Positions 25,117 through 33,293 of a stretch of DNA of 64,000 nt are shown here, one piece after another. Below the pieces are notes generated by a model. It ran no database searches. It was not told the DNA's origin and worked only from the letters and a program-made list of their open reading frames with translations. Both the position numbers and the translations under genes were made by a program. Each line of letters begins with the position of its first letter. The stretch's first letter is position 1. Source of the DNA: Bog-473 sp963821755 (GTDB taxonomy: Bacteria; Actinomycetota; Acidimicrobiia; Acidimicrobiales; RAAP-2); NCBI GenBank assembly GCA_963821755.1, contig CAWGEX010000005.1:992001-1056000 (forward strand). Reading direction: 5' to 3'.

Positions 25117-25950
25117 TCAGCTGCTGGACGTGACCGGGCTGACGTTGTAGCGCAGTTCTCCGGTCGACACGTCGATGTCGCAATACTCGACGCCCGTCTC
25201 CACCTGCGGGTCGTCCGCGCCGAAGGCGACGGCGATCTTATTCGCGGCGTTGCGGACGATATCGAGGGTCAGCTCGGTTGCCGCGGCAGGACCCAGTGCA
25301 TCCACAACCTGCTCGCCCAACCCGGGTGGCCAGCGGATCGGCTGCCACACGAAGGCATCCACGACCTGGAGGCCCAGGGCCTGGGCGTCGGAGATACCGC
25401 TCGGTTCCCTGTCATCGAACAGATCACTCCCACCCGCCAGATCGATGGCACTGACGCTCCTGCGGGACTGGCAGAGCCGGCAGTCGTGGGCTCTCGCCCC
25501 GCGGAGCCGGACCAGTTCGGAGGTAACCGGATCGAGGGCTGGCAGTTTGGCCACCTCGAGGAGAAACCTTTCGTGGGCCACCCAGGGATCGGTCTCGGCA
25601 GAAGTCGGGATCGGACGCCACTCTTCGCCGAACATCTCACGCCAGGCGGTATCGGCGCGAATCATCATGTCCTCCGTCCATACGGCAAGGACGAACGATG
25701 GGGCACGGGCGCCGAGTTCTGCTAGCCCGGCTGCTCGAACATCAGTGGTCATGGATGCCACATCGACGACCATCTGTTCGGCGAAGGCCATTGCGTCAGA
25801 TCTCGGAACGGCAGGAACAGCCGGGTCGAGGCTGGCCCGAGCGATGGCACGGGCTCGCTCCGCCAGCTCGGCCGGCGTGGTCGAGGCCACTGCGTCGATC
25901 AATTCGTCCCATGCCGTGAAGGCCACCGGCGCCTGATCTCGGGCGATCAC
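25117..25950 (-). CDS. AhpD-like/carboxymuconolactone-decarboxylase-fold protein
   Basis: 277 residues, all-helical. The segment VRLRGARAHDCRLCQSRRSV carries a C-x2-C pair and resembles the AhpD-like core (peroxidase-related), with a second, cysteine-free repeat of the fold later. This suggests a redox-active dithiol protein, but the reductase partner is not nearby. It starts at GTG 25950. The product ends with an acidic beta region (CDIDVSTGELRYNV). Confidence 0.6.
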   Translation of the reverse strand: MIARDQAPVAFTAWDELIDAVASTTPAELAERARAIARASLDPAVPAVPRSDAMAFAEQMVVDVASMTTDVRAAGLAELGARAPSFVLAVWTEDMMIRADTAWREMFGEEWRPIPTSAETDPWVAHERFLLEVAKLPALDPVTSELVRLRGARAHDCRLCQSRRSVSAIDLAGGSDLFDDREPSGISDAQALGLQVVDAFVWQPIRWPPGLGEQVVDALGPAAATELTLDIVRNAANKIAVAFGADDPQVETGVEYCDIDVSTGELRYNVSPVTSSS

Positions 25951-26293
25951 AATCCGACCCTACTGGGCATTTGACGCGTCGTGAAAGCCCCAAAGGCTTG
26001 CCCAGACTGATGCAACCGCCCCAGTACGACGTGCCAGATGGGGGGCTGGGCCAAAGCGAGCAGGTCCAGTCGGGGGTTGTGGGCGTCACCCTGCGACGCG
26101 GACAGCGCGGGGACGGAGGATCTTTACGATCCTGGCGGGGGTTCACTCTGACCTTCGTATGTGCCCGGCCGCACAACCTGGTCACTTCGGATTCAGAGTG
26201 GATCCCCGCCATCTATTGGATACGGGTCAGACCAGTGGACACGTACCAGATCTACGACCGCACCGACGTGAACGGCATCGACGGCATTGTGGG
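25951..26293. other. 343-bp intergenic stretch, no gene recognised
   Basis: Both strands were read. Open frames cross the stretch but have no family resemblance and no RBS. No tRNA, hairpin with T-tract or repeat was found. It separates two leftward genes. Confidence 0.5.
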
Positions 26294-27730
26294 TTACGCG
26301 ACCGGCTGGAACATCCGTGCGCGCTCGGCGGGCGTTGCGTGCGACGCGAACACATCGAGCTTGGCCAGGGCGGGAAAGAGCGCAGTCACGAACCGACTCT
26401 GCAGGTCTGCCACGGCGGGCTTGTCGGGGTGCTGATCGAGGCCCTTCACGAGGTTGAGGCGCGAGGCCTCAACCCATTTAAGGACATCGGGAGCGCCCTG
26501 CCACTCCATTTCGGTCCTCATCCCAGTCAACAGGTGCCGTATCCAGTCGAACGGCGTGTGGAACCACGGGTTCGGTCGGCAGAGTCGGTTCTTGTCCGCC
26601 GTCGATCGACCAGAGGCTTCGACGAAGGCGATCAGCCCCGCCGAGAGGCTGGCGCTGGCGCGCGTGACCGGTTGAAGGAGGATGGTGTCGTCGGCGAAGA
26701 TCGGCTTCGGTGCGTTGTCGCTCAGTCCGGCCGAGGCGCAGTGGATGTGCAGGTGATGGGGACTGGTCGCGATCGATCCGTGTTCGAGCGTAATCATATC
26801 CATGTCAATGCGCTCGACATGCCCGAGTCTGATGACGTTCTCGATGCGTCGCAGCTCGTCGAGCTCTCCGACGCTCGCCGTCGCCCCCTTCAGCATTGAC
26901 GACTGGATGGACCGGTCGATGCGCAACATGACCTGGCGATCCTCGAGTCGCGCGAAGACCTGCTCGATCGAGTCGCATTCGGCGACCGCTTCCAAGTGGA
27001 GGACGACACCTTCGAACGTGGCAAGGACACCGTCACCGGGCTGGAAGTACGAGCGATTCAAGATCCACGAGTCGCGTGGTCGGATCCAGGTGATGTCTCT
27101 GGTCGCAGTACCTTTGTCGAGTAACCAGCACACGGCGTCCATCGCTGTCTTGCCGCCACCGATGATCACATAGCCGGCGGGGGGATCTGTGACGCTCGTG
27201 AGAGCGCCGACAGGGATGCATCTGGCCATGTCAGATACCTCGAATGGAGGCGGGTCCGTGGCCGGAACGTGGGACGCCATGTAGGTAGCGTCGACGACGC
27301 TGCGTCGTACTGACACGCCAGTCTCCACACCGGTCAATCTGGATCGGAATCTCCGCTCGCCGAGGTAGTCGCACATCGGAAAGAAGCGCACCCGACCTGA
27401 CCCTAACAATCGGCAACGCATGATTTCGTCGTAGTAGCGGCAGATCTCCGTTCCGCTGGCTCGCTCGTAGAAGCCAGCGTCTCTTCCGTCGGTCTCGGTC
27501 CGGTCCTCTCCAAGCGCGGTCGAGTTCACGCCGTAGTTCATCGACGGCTGGTGCAACTGGACAAATGGGTAGGAGTCCAGCCAGTGCCCGCCGGGCCCGT
27601 GCCGCCCATCGATCATCACCGCGTCCGCCTCAGAGTTCTGGATCAGGGAGTCTACAAACCCCATCCCGAGGGCCCCGGCGCCGACGACCAGGTAGTCGCT
27701 CTCAATCGCCGAACTCTTATCCATGGCCAT
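26294..27730 (-). CDS. FAD/NAD(P)-binding flavoprotein
   Basis: About 478 residues. The N-terminal dinucleotide loop is VVGAGALGMGFVDSL with DGRHGPGGHW downstream, as in flavin monooxygenases and related NAD(P)-binding proteins. A second loop VIIGGGKTAMDAVCWLL near residue 190 would bind NAD(P)H. The C-terminal region is not assignable. Substrate unknown. Several starts cluster at 27724-27733; ATG 27730 is used. GC and codon use are lower and looser than in the core operons. Confidence 0.7.
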   Translation of the reverse strand: MAMDKSSAIESDYLVVGAGALGMGFVDSLIQNSEADAVMIDGRHGPGGHWLDSYPFVQLHQPSMNYGVNSTALGEDRTETDGRDAGFYERASGTEICRYYDEIMRCRLLGSGRVRFFPMCDYLGERRFRSRLTGVETGVSVRRSVVDATYMASHVPATDPPPFEVSDMARCIPVGALTSVTDPPAGYVIIGGGKTAMDAVCWLLDKGTATRDITWIRPRDSWILNRSYFQPGDGVLATFEGVVLHLEAVAECDSIEQVFARLEDRQVMLRIDRSIQSSMLKGATASVGELDELRRIENVIRLGHVERIDMDMITLEHGSIATSPHHLHIHCASAGLSDNAPKPIFADDTILLQPVTRASASLSAGLIAFVEASGRSTADKNRLCRPNPWFHTPFDWIRHLLTGMRTEMEWQGAPDVLKWVEASRLNLVKGLDQHPDKPAVADLQSRFVTALFPALAKLDVFASHATPAERARMFQPVA

Positions 27731-27816
27731 CACGAGAACCTAGGTTATTACGAGCACTCAGGCACGGTCCCGCCCGTCCACATGCACGATTTCGTCTGTG
27801 TTACTAACCTGACGGC

Positions 27817-28626
27817 GTGCCGCTCTTCCTTGATCGTCACGATGCGCCAGGAGCCACGGCTGCTCAGATTGCCGAAGCGCACAAGCTCGATCTGGCCGTC
27901 CAGGAGGACTACGGAGTCCGCTACGTCACCTATTGGTTTGACGACAGCGAAGGGACGGTCTTCTGTCTCGCCGAAGGTCCCAACCGTGAATCTCTCGAAA
28001 CTGTCCATCGGGAATCGCACGGTCTTGTGGCCAACAACATCATCGAGATAGGCGAAGGCCCCATAAATGCCTTCCTGGGTGCGCCTCCCTTACACCAACC
28101 CGGAGAGGAGTACGTCGAGTCTGCGGTTCGAGCCATCCTGTTCACCGACCTATGTGACTCCACCAAGCAGACACAAGAGCTGGGCGACGAGGGGTTTATG
28201 GTGCTCCTTCACGAGCACGACGAGATTGTGCGCTCGGCGCTGCACGAGCGGGGTGGGCGTGAGGTGAAACACACTGGCGATGGCATCATGGCGTCGTTTG
28301 CCTCCATATCAGGTGCCGTTGAATCCGGCGTAGATATTCAGCGCTCTTTGAAACGCAGGAATGTAGAAGCTGAGCCCCACCTTCACCTTCGGATCGGAAT
28401 CAGCGTCGGCGAACCGGTAACTGAACGCGGCGACTTGTTCGGCGCGGCAGTGCAGCTGTCGGCCCGGCTCTGTGCGGTCGCTCCCGCCGATGGAATCGCC
28501 GTTTCCAGCGCTGTACGTGATCTCTGTGTCGGAAAGCTCCTCGATTTCGTTTCCAAGGGCAAGCTCGACTTGAAGGGGTTTGCGGAGCCGGTGCCCATCT
28601 TTGAAGTGCGCTTCCAGCCCGAATAG
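27817..28626 (+). CDS. DUF4242 domain fused to a class III nucleotide cyclase
   Basis: 269 residues in two domains. Residues 1-80 (GTG start, MPLFLDRHDAPG through VHRESHGLVANNIIEI) match DUF4242, a small ferredoxin-like domain whose Streptomyces member is described as nickel-binding. Residues ~105-265 are a class III adenylate/guanylate cyclase catalytic domain: metal Asp111 in LFTDLCDST, KHTGDGIMASF with Asp155, and a C-terminal GAAVQLSARLC in which the usual transition-state Asn is Gln while the Arg remains. Activity is therefore plausible but uncertain. No membrane segment. The DUF4242 domain may act as a ligand sensor, which is inference. Confidence 0.75.
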   Translation: MPLFLDRHDAPGATAAQIAEAHKLDLAVQEDYGVRYVTYWFDDSEGTVFCLAEGPNRESLETVHRESHGLVANNIIEIGEGPINAFLGAPPLHQPGEEYVESAVRAILFTDLCDSTKQTQELGDEGFMVLLHEHDEIVRSALHERGGREVKHTGDGIMASFASISGAVESGVDIQRSLKRRNVEAEPHLHLRIGISVGEPVTERGDLFGAAVQLSARLCAVAPADGIAVSSAVRDLCVGKLLDFVSKGKLDLKGFAEPVPIFEVRFQPE

Positions 28627-28788
28627 ACCCTCAATCGTCTTGGCGTTCTGTCCTGACTTAATGGCAAGCAAGTCGAGCGATGATTTTCCAGACCACGAAT
28701 TTGGTGGACCTAGTACGGGTGCCACAGATCATCGGGACGGTTGGACGCTACCGAGCTACGGCGGTAGATGCCCTTTAAACCGATCCCG

Positions 28789-30393
28789 TTATTGAGATCC
28801 GGTCTCGACCTCGAGGAGTTGCCGCGCTGCGGCATAGTCGGCCTTGCCGACCTGAGTGCGAGGTACCACGTCGACAACGATGGCGACACGAGGCAGCTTG
28901 TAGGACGCCAGCTTCTGGCCAGCGACAGTAAGGATCCCTTCGAGCGGCTCATCAGTGTCGGGGGCTCGGGAGAGTACGGCGGCAACCTTCTGCCCGAAGC
29001 GTTCGTCATCGACGCCGAAGACGAGCGCGTCCTCGACCCACGGAAGCGCCTTCAGGATCTCCTCGACCTCTTCTGGGTAGACCTTCTCCCCTGCGGTGTT
29101 GATGCAGGATGACCCGCGTCCGAGGAGGACGAGGGTGCCGTCGGCCTCGACCGTGGCATAGTCACCGGGGATGGTGTAGCGCTGCCCATCAAGGACCCGG
29201 AACGTTGCGGCTGTCTTGGCCTGGTCCTTGTAGTAGCCCTCCGCTCCCCCCGGGAGCGCAACGAGTCCAGCGTGGCCAGAGCCAGGCTCGACCGGATGTC
29301 CGCTCTCGCTGAGCACCATGACGCCACGAGACGGGCGAAACCTCCCAGTCGGGGCGGGGAAATCCGCGGTCGAAATCGACATGCCCATCGTCCCCTCACT
29401 GGCTGCGATGAGGTCGATGATCACGGCCCGCGGCAGGTGTCCGAGCAGTCCGGACTTCACCTCGGCCGAGAACATCGCACCGGACGAGGTGATGAATCGT
29501 ACGCACGCCAGATCACGGGTCGCATCCTCATTGAGTGCCGTGAGCATTGGCCGTGCGAATGGGTCACCCACGACGGTGATGGCGTTCACTCGCTCCGCCG
29601 CAACGGTGTCCCACAGGGCGGCGGCATCGAAGCGACGACCCTCGAGCAGCACCACCGTTCCACCCGTGGCTAGAGCTGGAGCGACCCCGATCCCGAGGCC
29701 CGTGTTGTGCATCAGCGGAGATGCCGGAAGCGAGATGAGCATTTCTTCGAGTCCGGCCGTGAACGATGGGACCTCATCGATGTCGAGTCGGGCGCGGCCG
29801 ACGAGGGGCGGCACGGTCTCGAGAAGGTTGGTGAGAGATGGACCCACCTTCGAGACGACACCTTTGGGCATCCCCGTTGTGCCCCCGGTGTAGATCATCG
29901 TGATGTCGTTTCCGTCCCGGGCGATGCGATCAGCGGGTTCAGCCCCTGTAATCGCCGCTTCGTAGGGAACGCTGTGCTCGAGATGGTCGGCGCCGTCGGA
30001 AACTTCGATCAGCAGCTTCAGCGGTCCTGATTTCGCTAGGGCGTCGGCAACGACGCCTCCCAGGCTGGAGTGGAAGAACAACACGTCGGCGTCCGCGTTG
30101 GAGAGCAGATAGGCGACTTCTTCGCCGGTATAGCGGTAGTTGACGTTAAACGGGACGGCCCGAATCTTCAGGGTGGCGTAGTAGCTCTCGAGGAACTCGG
30201 GGCTGTTGTAGAGCAGCTGGCCGACTTTGGAACCGGCGCCCACGTCGTGCGCACGCAATGTCCCCGCCAGCTGTGCCGACCGGTCGTCGAACTCACGCCA
30301 CGTGAACCGGCGGTCTCCCTGGACCACCGCGAGTCGGTCAGGGACCGTATCCGTGATGGCTTCCCACAGCGTCGCTGGATGTAGGTCCATCAT
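28789..30393 (-). CDS. Acyl-CoA synthetase (AMP-forming)
   Basis: ANL-superfamily ligase of about 534 residues, activating a carboxylic acid as acyl-AMP and then acyl-CoA. The P-loop is MIYTGGTTGMPKG, the adenylate-binding region lies around IAASEGTMGM, the hinge is LVLLGRGSSCINTAGEKVYP and the catalytic lysine is in PRTQVGKADY. ATG 30393 or 30390 is chosen because the upstream extension is not conserved. It is divergent from the acyl-CoA dehydrogenase at 30582, suggesting a shared fatty- or sterol-acid pathway. Confidence 0.85.
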   Translation of the reverse strand: MMDLHPATLWEAITDTVPDRLAVVQGDRRFTWREFDDRSAQLAGTLRAHDVGAGSKVGQLLYNSPEFLESYYATLKIRAVPFNVNYRYTGEEVAYLLSNADADVLFFHSSLGGVVADALAKSGPLKLLIEVSDGADHLEHSVPYEAAITGAEPADRIARDGNDITMIYTGGTTGMPKGVVSKVGPSLTNLLETVPPLVGRARLDIDEVPSFTAGLEEMLISLPASPLMHNTGLGIGVAPALATGGTVVLLEGRRFDAAALWDTVAAERVNAITVVGDPFARPMLTALNEDATRDLACVRFITSSGAMFSAEVKSGLLGHLPRAVIIDLIAASEGTMGMSISTADFPAPTGRFRPSRGVMVLSESGHPVEPGSGHAGLVALPGGAEGYYKDQAKTAATFRVLDGQRYTIPGDYATVEADGTLVLLGRGSSCINTAGEKVYPEEVEEILKALPWVEDALVFGVDDERFGQKVAAVLSRAPDTDEPLEGILTVAGQKLASYKLPRVAIVVDVVPRTQVGKADYAAARQLLEVETGSQ

Positions 30394-30581
30394 CGTCCTT
30401 TGGTCCGCGATTCGAGAGCTCCTCATTTACCAAGGCCGTAAACTCCCACGCCAGACTACTTGGGGCGTGTGTTGCACTGGCTCGATCGGCGACAGGGGCC
30501 ATGGCCAATCAAGCTGAAAAATGCACCCGGTCGACGGGTAGATCCGGTCGTGACAGCTATCGTCCACCAGCGGAGGAAGAG

Positions 30582-31739
30582 ATGGAGCTCGGACTGACGG
30601 CGGAACAACAGGAGCTCAAGGACGAGCTGCGCCACTACTTCGTCCGCCTCGTGGACGAGGTGGAGGGTTCGAAAGATGAGGAGCCGACCTACACCCATTA
30701 CATCCGTCGCATGGGCGAGGACGGCTGGCTCGGGTTGGGCTGGCCCGTGGAGTACGGGGGCCGGGCTCGGGGGCCGATCGACCAGATGATCTTCGTGGAG
30801 GAGTCCCACTGGGCCGGGGTGCCGCTCCCTCTCCTCACGCTGAACAGCGTCGGCCCGACCCTGATGGCCCTCGGCACCGACGAGCAAAAGCAGCGCATCC
30901 TGCCCGGCATCCTCTTGGGGAAGGTCCACTTCTCCATCGGCTACACCGAGCCGACGGCCGGGACCGATCTGGCGTCGCTGCGGACCCGGGCGGTGCGCGA
31001 CGGCGAGGAGTACGTGATCGATGGCCAGAAGATCTACACCAGTGCCATCCAGTACGCCGACTACATCTGGTTGGCGGCCCGCACCGACCCCGATGCGCCC
31101 AAGCACAAGGGGTTGTCGGTCTTCATCGTGCCGGTCGGCGCTCCAGGCTTCAGCTGGGCGCCCCTGGCGACCATCGCCGGAGACATCACCAGTTCGACCT
31201 TCTATGACGGTGTGCGAGTGCCCGCCGAGAACCTGGTCGGGGCCGAGAACCAAGGGTGGAAGCTGATCACCAACCAGCTCAACCACGAACGGGTGGCGAT
31301 CTGCCCGGCCTCGGGGCTGCTCCGGAGCCTGACCGACGTGCGCCGATGGGCCCAAGAGCACACCCTCGGCGACGGGAGGAAGGTGATCGACCAGGAGTGG
31401 GTCCAGGTGACTCTGGCCCGGGTGCACGCCAAGATCGAGGTCCTCAAACTCTTCAACTGGAAAGTGGCCTGGGCCGCCGACAAGGGACTGAACCCGGCCG
31501 ATGCGTCGGCCACCAAGGTCTACGGGACCGAACTGGCGTTAGAGGTCTACCGTCTCTTGAGCGAGGTGGTGGGTCAGGCCGGTTATCTCGCCGAAGGTTC
31601 GCCCGGGGCCGTTCTGCAGGGTCGGCTGGAGCGTCACGCCAGGGGTCAGACAATCTTCACCTTCGGAGGCGGGACCAACGAGATCCAACGTGACATCATC
31701 GCCATGGTCGGCCTGGGCATGCCCCGCGCTCCCCGCTGA
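30582..31739 (+). CDS. Acyl-CoA dehydrogenase (FadE-type)
   Basis: FAD enzyme of 385 residues oxidising an acyl-CoA to the enoyl-CoA. Seen are FSIGYTEPTAGTDLASLRTR, the WLAARTDPDAPKHKGLSVFI strand and the C-terminal FAD/dimer signature FTFGGGTNEIQRDIIAMVGL. A strong GGAGGAAGAG precedes ATG 30582. The usual general-base Glu region is altered compared with short-chain enzymes, so it may belong to the heterotetrameric FadE subfamily used for steroid side chains; this is inference. Confidence 0.85.
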   Translation: MELGLTAEQQELKDELRHYFVRLVDEVEGSKDEEPTYTHYIRRMGEDGWLGLGWPVEYGGRARGPIDQMIFVEESHWAGVPLPLLTLNSVGPTLMALGTDEQKQRILPGILLGKVHFSIGYTEPTAGTDLASLRTRAVRDGEEYVIDGQKIYTSAIQYADYIWLAARTDPDAPKHKGLSVFIVPVGAPGFSWAPLATIAGDITSSTFYDGVRVPAENLVGAENQGWKLITNQLNHERVAICPASGLLRSLTDVRRWAQEHTLGDGRKVIDQEWVQVTLARVHAKIEVLKLFNWKVAWAADKGLNPADASATKVYGTELALEVYRLLSEVVGQAGYLAEGSPGAVLQGRLERHARGQTIFTFGGGTNEIQRDIIAMVGLGMPRAPR

Positions 31740-31769
31740 GCCTGGCGCCGATCGGTCGCGCCGAGCCCG

Positions 31770-31976
31770 TCAAGCCTTGATGCGATTGGATCTCCTGGAC
31801 CGACGCTGACGCGCCTGCCTGGAAAGCTTGAACTGCGGCGAGGGGCATGGTTGGTCGGTTGAGGCGCCCTGAAGCATCTCGGCGATATCGGGGTAGAGGA
31901 CCTTGACCGTGAAGTCGTCCAGCTCGACCGTGGCGGTCTCGGCCCCGTTGCCACTGACGTAGGTGACCTTGACCAT
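31770..31976 (-). CDS. Small hypothetical protein, 68 residues
   Basis: Starts ATG 31976, overlapping the stop of the next small upstream gene (ATGA). Residues 1-38 look like a compact beta-rich domain (VKVTYVSGNGAETATVELDD, then FTVKVLYPDIAEML). The tail is Arg/Ser-rich (RQARQRRSRRSNR), perhaps nucleic-acid binding. No family recognised. Confidence 0.5.
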   Translation of the reverse strand: MVKVTYVSGNGAETATVELDDFTVKVLYPDIAEMLQGASTDQPCPSPQFKLSRQARQRRSRRSNRIKA

Positions 31977-32128
31977 CAGATTGCTGCCTCGACGTCATCG
32001 ATATCGCCGTACCGGCGCTCAATGACGACGTCCCCGTCCTCGTTGAAGATCACGCCCACTTCGCACCAGGGCCTGAGTTCGAGGCCCGGTTCGTCACGCT
32101 TGGTGTCGTGCTCCACCACATTGCTCAT
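31976..32128 (-). CDS. Small hypothetical protein, 50 residues
   Basis: Acidic 50-residue product beginning MSNVVEHDTKRDEPG and ending IERRYGDIDDVEAAI. The middle WCEVGVIFNEDGDVVIE predicts two beta strands. ATG 32143 (five residues earlier, GGAGGG almost adjacent) is an alternative start. It is coupled by a 4-base overlap to the 68-residue gene. No family recognised; the coupling and sensible composition support it. Confidence 0.5.
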   Translation of the reverse strand: MSNVVEHDTKRDEPGLELRPWCEVGVIFNEDGDVVIERRYGDIDDVEAAI

Positions 32129-32220
32129 CCGGGTGCTGCCCATCCCTCCACCATGCTCCACGTGCATCGCAGCTTCGGTGTCATCCGGTTGCCATCGGGG
32201 TGCTCCGTCGTTCCCGGCCC

Positions 32221-32272
32221 ACGTAACCTGCCCACGTAACCTGCCCACGTAACCTGCCCACGTAACCTGCCC
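32221..32272 (+). repeat. Four perfect 13-bp tandem repeats
   Basis: ACGTAACCTGCCC repeated exactly four times (4 x 13 = 52 bp), in the gap between the small leftward genes and the VOC gene at 32311. It could carry promoter elements or vary in copy number. Confidence 0.9.
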
Positions 32273-32310
32273 ATAAGTCCGTACAACCCGGAGCGAAAGG
32301 GAGCGACGCC

Positions 32311-32661
32311 ATGCTTATCGGTGCCCACGTGATCGTGTACAGCAACGACGCCACGGCTGATCGCGCCTTCTTCCGGGACGTCCTCGGGTTTTCGTCGGTG
32401 GACGCCGGTCACGGTTGGTTGATCTTCGCCCTGCCTCCTTCCGAGTTGGCCGTGCATCCCGGCGAAGGCGAGGTGGCACACGAGCTCTATTTCATGTGTG
32501 ACGATCTGCCCGCCGAGATGGTGTCACTCGGGGAGAAAGGCGTCCGCTGCTCCGCCGTGGAGGAGGCGCGCTGGGGATCGGTGACCAAGATCCAGCTTCC
32601 CGGCGGCGGGGAGGTGGGCCTCTATCAGCCGAAGCATCCATCGCCGTTGGTTCCCAGTTGA
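32311..32661 (+). CDS. VOC/glyoxalase-fold protein
   Basis: 116 residues with one beta-alpha-beta-beta-beta VOC module pair. N-terminal GAHVIVYSNDATADRAFFRD and FFRDVLGFSSVDAGHGWLIF are typical of glyoxalase/bleomycin-resistance-like proteins; GGGEVGLYQPKHP ends it. Metal ligands cannot be assigned firmly (His6 is a candidate). AAAGGGAG lies upstream of ATG 32311. Function unknown. Confidence 0.7.
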   Translation: MLIGAHVIVYSNDATADRAFFRDVLGFSSVDAGHGWLIFALPPSELAVHPGEGEVAHELYFMCDDLPAEMVSLGEKGVRCSAVEEARWGSVTKIQLPGGGEVGLYQPKHPSPLVPS

Positions 32662-32705
32662 CCGTGACCCGGCGCGCCGGCAGCCGAGGGACCTAACGTG
32701 CTCGT

Positions 32706-33056
32706 ATGCCTCGCCTCCTGAGTCTCGCCCCCATTCTCCCGACCGCCGACCTGGCTCGCGTCGCGGAGCACTACCGGTTGCTCGGGTTTGTGGTCCGGGT
32801 GCACGACGGGGGGTACGGCACCGCGTCACGAGACGGCTTCAACCTCCACTTCCATCAGATGGACGAGCCGGTGACGGCCCGGGGCGCCGGCGCGGTGTAC
32901 CTCGCCGTCGACGACGCCGAGGCACTGCACCGGGAATGGGTGGCCTCGGGCGCGGGGGAGACCGGCGATCTCTTCGACCCCGGGTTCGGGGTGCGTGAAG
33001 CGGCGCACACCGACCCGGACGGCAACGTCATCAGGTTCGGTTCGCCCAATCCGTGA
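32706..33056 (+). CDS. VOC protein, bleomycin-resistance-like
   Basis: 116 residues. APILPTADLARVAEHYRLLG and the closing HTDPDGNVIRFGSP are the standard signature of bleomycin-resistance/glyoxalase-like dimers that sequester or modify small molecules. ATG 32706, no strong RBS. It follows another VOC gene after 44 bases but is only distantly similar to it. Ligand unknown. Confidence 0.75.
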   Translation: MPRLLSLAPILPTADLARVAEHYRLLGFVVRVHDGGYGTASRDGFNLHFHQMDEPVTARGAGAVYLAVDDAEALHREWVASGAGETGDLFDPGFGVREAAHTDPDGNVIRFGSPNP

Positions 33057-33100
33057 CGCCCGGTGATCCGCCCGTGATCGGCCCGGTGCTCCTCCTGCCC

Positions 33101-33129
33101 TTGACGCTGCCGGGGACTGATGGGACAAT
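33101..33129 (+). promoter_or_regulatory. Promoter of the leuA leader transcript
   Basis: -35 TTGACG at 33101-33106, a 17-base spacer and -10 GACAAT at 33124-33129. The leader ATG starts 9 bases later, as for the ilvB and leuB leaders. Confidence 0.65.
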
Positions 33130-33138
33130 CGATGGACC

Positions 33139-33177
33139 ATGAGGTACGTGATCACGACCACCCTGCTGCTTACCTGA
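33139..33177 (+). CDS. leuA leader peptide (attenuator)
   Basis: Twelve-residue leader MRYVITTTLLLT, stop TGA at 33175-33177. Three consecutive Leu codons (CTG CTG CTT) lie one codon before the stop, fitting a sensor of charged leucyl-tRNA ahead of 2-isopropylmalate synthase. The ATG sits 9 bases after the -10 box, with GGACC directly before it as at the ilvB leader. A hairpin and a strong terminator follow. No other function is expected for so short a peptide. Confidence 0.85.
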   Translation: MRYVITTTLLLT

Positions 33178-33179
33178 CG

Positions 33180-33201
33180 GCGAACGCCACATAGCGTTCG
33201 C
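33180..33201 (+). promoter_or_regulatory. Hairpin just after the leuA leader stop
   Basis: Perfect 8-bp stem GCGAACGC (33180-33187) / GCGTTCGC (33194-33201) with loop CACATA, starting two bases after the leader stop codon. It lies within reach of a ribosome paused at the stop. Confidence 0.75.
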
Positions 33202-33205
33202 TCGC

Positions 33206-33239
33206 AACCTCCTGCGCCACTTCGGCCAGGGGGTTTTTT
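33206..33239 (+). terminator. leuA attenuator terminator
   Basis: Stem AACCTCCTG (33206-33214) / CAGGGGGTT (33227-33235), 9 bp with one G-U pair, an inner GCC/GGC extension, then a run of six T at 33234-33239. It is a canonical intrinsic terminator between the leader and leuA. Confidence 0.88.
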
Positions 33240-33293
33240 GTTGGGCCGGTAGCGACCGGTGGCGGGGAGCTCGTACCACGAAGGGATAGAGAC

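Noticed and set aside
25971..26435. 154-residue plus-strand frame in the gap before the flavoprotein.
   Set aside because: No RBS, no family, and its second half is antisense to a real gene.
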